Shown here: positions 60,611 to 64,000 of the stretch, piece after piece
Position numbering within the stretch: position 1 is the stretch's first letter
How the letters are laid out: each line of letters begins with the position of its first letter
Assembly: GCA_002423545.1 (NCBI GenBank)
Contig: DIWP01000019.1
Location: 1-64,000, forward strand
Direction: 5' to 3'
Length of the DNA: 64,000 bases
Source of the DNA: Thermoleophilia bacterium UBA6103
GTDB lineage: Bacteria; Actinomycetota; Thermoleophilia; UBA2241
Notes under the pieces: model-generated
What the model saw: the letters and a program-made list of their open reading frames with translations, nothing else
The model's database searches: none
Told to the model about the DNA's origin: nothing
Position numbers and translations under genes: made by a program

Positions 60611-61849
60611 TCAAGGCCGGACGGCGCTGGTCCAGTAGCTGATCGACTGGTAGGAGACGACCGCCCCGGTATGCGGCGAGTGGATAGCCTGCCCGTTGCC
60701 GACGTAGATGCCGACGTGGTAGGCCGGGTAGCCGCGGAAGAGCAGGTCGCCGGGCAGCAGCGCGTTCATGGACACGCGGCGGCCGATCTGCTGCTGTGTC
60801 ATCGACGTCCTCGGCAACGTGATGCCGGCCTGCCGGTAGACGTACTGGACGAAGCCGGAGCAGTCGAAGCCGGTCTGCGGGCTGGTGCCTCCGTACTTGT
60901 AGGGCGTGCCCAGGTACCGGGCGGCGATGGCGACGATGTAAGGACGACCCTCTCCGCCCAGCGCCCCGCCGGTCGAGCCGCTCGAGCCGCCCGAACTGCC
61001 GGCGCTATTCGAACTGCCCGAGCCGCCCGATGAGCCGGAGCCGCCCGACTGCGAGGCCGCGGCGCCCGAGGAGCCGCTCGAGGCGCTCGACCCACTCGAA
61101 GCCCCCGACGTACCGCTCGAGCCACCGGCCGTCCCGGATGCCGTCTGAGCCTCTTCCGCGGCCTCGGTAGCCGCCCGTGCGGCGGCGACCGACGCCGCGG
61201 CGGCCCGGCGGGCTCGTTCCTGTTCCGCACGCTCGAGCTCGCGGATCTCCGCTTCGACACCGCTGAGCATCGACTGCCGCTCGGCGATGCTGCCTTCGAT
61301 CTCGTCCCTCTTCTCGGCCGCCTCGGCGACGAACCGCTCCCTGTCCTTGCGATCCTTGATCAGCGCCGTGCGCTTCTGCGAGATCTTCTTCCTCTGAGCG
61401 GTCACCTCGTCGACCAGCGCGCTGTCCTGCTCGCCCACTCTGCGCAGGAGCTCGATCTGACTCGCGATCTCGTCGAAGCTGTTGGCCGAGAGGAAGACGT
61501 CCATGAGGTTGACGGAGCGCTGCTTGTAGATGGCCACGACGCGCTCGTCGAGCTGGCCGCGGGCAGCCGAAAGCTGGATCTCGGCGATCTTGAGGGCCTT
61601 CCTGTTCTTCTTGATCTGGCCCTTGACCTTCTTGAGGTCCTCGTTGAGCTGGTTGTACTCCTCGACGGCTCGCGCGAGCTCCACGTCGAAGGCCGCGATC
61701 TGCTCTCTGATCCGCTCGGCCTCGCTCTTCTTCTCGTCGACGGGGTCGGCGGAGGCGAGAGCAGCGAGCACCACGACGCAGCCGGAAAGCACGGCCAGTG
61801 CCAGGAGCGTCGTGAAAGTGATGCTGAGGATGTGGGAGCGATGCGTCAC
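60611..61849 (-). CDS. NlpC/P60 cell-wall hydrolase with coiled-coil and Ser/Gly linker
   Basis: 412 residues from GTG 61849, with GGGAGG 6 bases upstream. Signal/membrane segment at residues about 8-30 (ITFTTLLALAVLSGCVVVLAALA). A long coiled coil follows (about 38-240; EKKSEAERIREQIAAF...KKVKGQIKKNRKAL), as in PcsB/RipA-type hydrolases. Then a low-complexity Ser/Gly/Ala linker (about 235-300), and the NlpC/P60 domain with catalytic Cys in GFDCSGFVQYVY, His in YHVGIYVG and a third His in AIHSPHTG. It cleaves peptidoglycan stem peptides during growth or division. Regulation may come from the coiled coil binding a divisome ABC complex, known in the family only. Confidence 0.9.
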   Translation of the reverse strand: MTHRSHILSITFTTLLALAVLSGCVVVLAALASADPVDEKKSEAERIREQIAAFDVELARAVEEYNQLNEDLKKVKGQIKKNRKALKIAEIQLSAARGQLDERVVAIYKQRSVNLMDVFLSANSFDEIASQIELLRRVGEQDSALVDEVTAQRKKISQKRTALIKDRKDRERFVAEAAEKRDEIEGSIAERQSMLSGVEAEIRELERAEQERARRAAAASVAAARAATEAAEEAQTASGTAGGSSGTSGASSGSSASSGSSGAAASQSGGSGSSGGSGSSNSAGSSGGSSGSTGGALGGEGRPYIVAIAARYLGTPYKYGGTSPQTGFDCSGFVQYVYRQAGITLPRTSMTQQQIGRRVSMNALLPGDLLFRGYPAYHVGIYVGNGQAIHSPHTGAVVSYQSISYWTSAVRP

Positions 61850-62436
61850 GAGGCGCCTCCCTGCGGGGCGTCGGCTGGTCCTTGCGCTCTCGTCGGGCCG
61901 ACCAGCGCGCGACACCCTACCACACTGGCCTGCCGGCTTCACGACGGCACCGTGACACCCGTCGCGGGACAGTCCGCTTCTCCAGGTGTCTACTCTCCGT
62001 CGAGCTTCGCCGGACCGCTCCATCCTCCTTCAACGGACCGTTGCGCGGCGCTGGTGGGGATGCAGTGCTCGGCGGCGGCCTCCCTCTGTCCCAAGCCATG
62101 CAGCAGTTGACCTGGTGTCAGCTCGTTGCGCAGTAGTGTGGGAGCGTAATGCGCCTGCATATCAACGGCCAAGTTCACGCCGCCCGCGATCCTCCGCCGT
62201 GACGATTCGACGACCATCGCCCTCGACCACGTCGACGACAGCACGAACGGGGACGACAGCGGGTCCACATTCGGACCGTGATCCGCCGGCTGGGTGAGAC
62301 GGCCCGGGATGTCCGGCAGACCGGCCCAGTGGGCATAACGAGTCTTTCGGCGGTCCGGCAGACGATGTCTGCCGGACCGCCGCTCAGCCTTGGTCCTGCT
62401 CGGTGTCAGCGCCGCCCGCGGACCCCGCTGCGGGCC
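61850..62436. other. Non-coding gap with a 15-bp hairpin
   Basis: About 590 bases between NlpC and the Ycf48-like gene, with no supported ORF. It holds GGCGGTCCGGCAGAC-GAT-GTCTGCCGGACCGCC (62349-62381), a perfect stem with a 3-base loop, likely the terminator of the Ycf48-like gene, and a leader region for NlpC (61850-62150) whose structure I could not assign. Confidence 0.5.
62349..62381 (-). terminator. Strong hairpin, likely terminator of the Ycf48-like gene
   Basis: 15-base stem with loop GAT, 55 bases past the stop codon at 62437. The arm next to it is not followed by a run of U on the minus strand, so termination may need Rho or be imperfect. Confidence 0.55.
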
Positions 62437-63540
62437 TCAGAAGGCCTTCTTCCAGAGCTTGCCGCCGCTGCTCGTGAAGCGGATGACACCGACGGCGTAC
62501 GGCGTGCTTCCCAGTGGCATCGCCTTCTCTCCCACAGCGCAGCCCTTCGTTCTCGTGACGAAGTCGACGGCGTGCAGGAACCCCCGGGTGCCCGACTTCT
62601 GCTTCTTCCACGTGGCGCCACCGTTGGTGGTACGCAGGATGGTGCCGCTGGCGCCGACCGCCCAGCCGCGCAAGCCATCGACGAAGTCGACGCCGGCCAG
62701 CGCCTTCTTCGTCCCGGAAGCCTGCTTCTTCCACGTGGCGCCACCGTTGGTGGTGCGACGGATGGTGCCGCTGGCCCCCACCACCCAACCGCGCCTGGCG
62801 CTCACGAAGCACACATCGCGCAGGTCGCGCGTGCCGGCGCCGGTGAGGACGCGCCAGGTAGCGCCCCCGTCGGTGGTCTTGAGGATGCGTCCGTTGACGC
62901 CGACCGCGTAGCCGACGGTCCTGGTGGCGAAATCGACGGCCCCGAGATGCGGCCCGGAGAGCGGAGCGGCGACCTGGGTCCACGTCCAGCCGCCGTTGAC
63001 TGTGCGCAGGATCGTCCCGTATCGACCCACGATGACGCCGACCTGCCTGGTGGCGAAGTCGACGTCGGTGAAGACGTCGCAGTAGCTTGGATTCGTCTGC
63101 AGAGCCCAGTGCCGGCCGCCGTCCTGTGTGTAGAAGATGCGCCCCGGTGTGCCCTCCTGCACGATCCCCAGCGCCCAGCCGGCCTTGGAGCTACGGAAGT
63201 GAAGGGCGGTGATCCAGTTGTTGGTGCCCATCGGGCGCAGCCGCCATGAGCGACCGCCGTCGGTGCTGATGGAGAGCGACCCGGGCGTCCCAGCCGCGAA
63301 GGCCGTCGTCTTGCTGACGTACTGGATGTCTTCGAAGGCGACCGGCTTGAAGGCGCGCGCGGCGACGGCCGCGTCGCCGTCGACCTGATCTCCGGGAGCG
63401 GCCCACGTGAGCGCCGGCGCTGCCGCGGCAAGCAGCACTGCCGCAAGCGCGACGAGCAGCATCCTCGCGAGGATCGGTCGTCGCCCGGAGCGGCGATTCC
63501 TCGCCCGGCTCGTCCTTGTGTGCAGTCGCGAGACGATCAT
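62437..63540 (-). CDS. Secreted Ycf48/BNR-like repeat protein
   Basis: 367 residues from ATG 63540. Signal segment about residues 24-48 (ILARMLLVALAAVLLAAAAPALTWA). Then at least six repeats, each with G.x.G.I..T.DGG.TW.....: for example ISTDGGRSW, YTQDGGRHW, LRTVNGGWTW, LKTTDGGATW, RRTTNGGATW, LRTTNGGATW, one repeat about every 40-45 residues, forming a beta-propeller like Ycf48. Function in non-phototrophs is unknown; extracellular binding is likely. No anchor. Divergent from the second protein of the same kind at 63722, 181 bases away. Confidence 0.85.
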   Translation of the reverse strand: MIVSRLHTRTSRARNRRSGRRPILARMLLVALAAVLLAAAAPALTWAAPGDQVDGDAAVAARAFKPVAFEDIQYVSKTTAFAAGTPGSLSISTDGGRSWRLRPMGTNNWITALHFRSSKAGWALGIVQEGTPGRIFYTQDGGRHWALQTNPSYCDVFTDVDFATRQVGVIVGRYGTILRTVNGGWTWTQVAAPLSGPHLGAVDFATRTVGYAVGVNGRILKTTDGGATWRVLTGAGTRDLRDVCFVSARRGWVVGASGTIRRTTNGGATWKKQASGTKKALAGVDFVDGLRGWAVGASGTILRTTNGGATWKKQKSGTRGFLHAVDFVTRTKGCAVGEKAMPLGSTPYAVGVIRFTSSGGKLWKKAF

Positions 63541-63721
63541 GACGGCCCCTTTCCCTCGCCTGCCGTCCCACGGCTCATGGTAGCACCGCGCCGGGCTTCT
63601 GGATACGAGCCCCGGGGCGCCCGGCGAGCGTGGTCTGCCTCTGTCCGTCCTGAGACCCGGGGTGTACTCTGTGGATGCCACACATCCCCGGCAGGGGCGA
63701 GACGGCCGAAAGGGGGTTGTC
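63541..63721. promoter_or_regulatory. Divergent promoter region of two Ycf48-like genes
   Basis: 181 bases between divergent secreted-protein starts; both ribosome sites (AAAGGGG-type) are visible at its ends. GGTGTACTCTGTGG around 63660 may contain a -10. No further site is clear. Confidence 0.35.
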
Positions 63722-64000
63722 ATGAACCTGGTAAGCGGGCTTCGCGCGCGGGCGGCCTTGATGCTCATCCTCGGATTCCTGATGACGGTCGTGATCCTGC
63801 TGCCTTCGTCAGCCGCCGCCGGCGAGCGCTCGATCCTTGGTGCGCCGGCCGGCGATGACGGACGCCGCGGGCCACAGGAGGCGCGCGCGACGGTCGTCTT
63901 CCGCGCCGTCGCGGCCGCGAACGCCCAACGCGCCTGCGCGGTCGGCAACGACGGCGTCATCTACAGCACGCTCAACGGCGGCAAGACCTGGCGCAAGCGC
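63722..64000 (+). CDS. Secreted Ycf48-like protein (partial, cut by window end)
   Basis: 93 codons are visible from ATG 63722, with AAAGGGGG upstream. Signal segment ALMLILGFLMTVVILLPSSAAAG (residues about 11-33). The last residues, CAVGNDGVIYSTLNGGKTWRKR, are one complete Ycf48-type repeat (GxxGxIxxTxxGGxTWxxR). So a second protein of the same family begins here and continues beyond base 64000. Divergent pairing suggests a common regulator. Confidence 0.8.
   Translation, partial: MNLVSGLRARAALMLILGFLMTVVILLPSSAAAGERSILGAPAGDDGRRGPQEARATVVFRAVAAANAQRACAVGNDGVIYSTLNGGKTWRKR

Noticed and set aside
61850..62150. c-di-AMP (ydaO) riboswitch before the NlpC/P60 gene
   Set aside because: Expected by analogy with other actinobacterial cell-wall hydrolases, but the conserved ydaO segments were not found.
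1..64000. tRNA-Pyl, pylS or pylBCD, and other tRNA or rRNA genes
   Set aside because: Looked for but none recognised by eye; a covariance search could still find a tRNA.

Overview
The window is high-GC DNA with short intergenic gaps, many GTG starts and many start/stop overlaps (ATGA, GTGA). Gene style (Ycf48-like secreted proteins, coiled-coil NlpC/P60 hydrolase, dense type II toxin-antitoxin relics) suggests an anaerobic Actinomycetota-like bacterium. That taxonomic reading is inference; no rRNA or tRNA gene was seen. Two trimethylamine-methyltransferase (MttB) genes are each interrupted by one in-frame amber codon at residue 328 and otherwise read through to a full 489-residue product. This is the signature of pyrrolysine. 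No pylS, pylBCD or tRNA-Pyl was recognised here, so they would have to lie elsewhere.

Bases 1-22550 are a defence and mobile island. It opens with the end of an McrC-like restriction subunit. Then, on the minus strand, come a 1750-residue DUF1998 helicase with a nuclease-like tail, a SNF2 helicase, a large N6-adenine DNA methylase split by one frameshift, and a DEAH helicase with a possible C-terminal nuclease. The set resembles DISARM, or Druantia type II, without matching either exactly. After it come an HNH endonuclease, a DUF3800 protein, two short promoter-terminator cassettes that may be small RNAs, two antitoxins with broken toxins, and a truncated DUF4143 ATPase.

Bases 22630-40970 are a divergent catabolic locus. 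The minus-strand operon runs DeoR regulator, BtpA-like protein, FGGY kinase, SDR dehydrogenase, dipeptide-type ABC transporter (binding protein, two permeases, fused double ATPase) and a non-pyrrolysine MttB homologue. The plus-strand operon runs MtnX-like HAD phosphatase, corrinoid protein, UroD-type methyltransferase, SDR, serine hydrolase, pyrrolysine MttB and Gfo/Idh/MocA oxidoreductase. Together they suggest uptake of an N-methylated (probably quaternary) compound, demethylation onto a corrinoid protein, and oxidation or phosphorylation of the remaining skeleton. The substrate is unknown.

Bases 41066-48200 are a second junk-rich accessory region. It holds an HNH/DUF3800 chimera sharing about 360 bp with the first island, several XRE antitoxins, MNT and MNT/HEPN modules, a DUF234 ATPase, duplicated Phd antitoxins and tandem repeats.

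Bases 48215-59456 return to corrinoid methyl transfer. A corrinoid protein, UroD-type methyltransferase and DUF1638-like/GAF/GGDEF operon, a secreted repeat protein, a second pyrrolysine mttB, an NTF2-like protein, a putative toxin-antitoxin pair and a fourth MttB homologue are found. The right end (59588-64000) carries a DUF4268 protein, an NlpC/P60 hydrolase and two divergent secreted Ycf48-like proteins, the last cut by the window edge.
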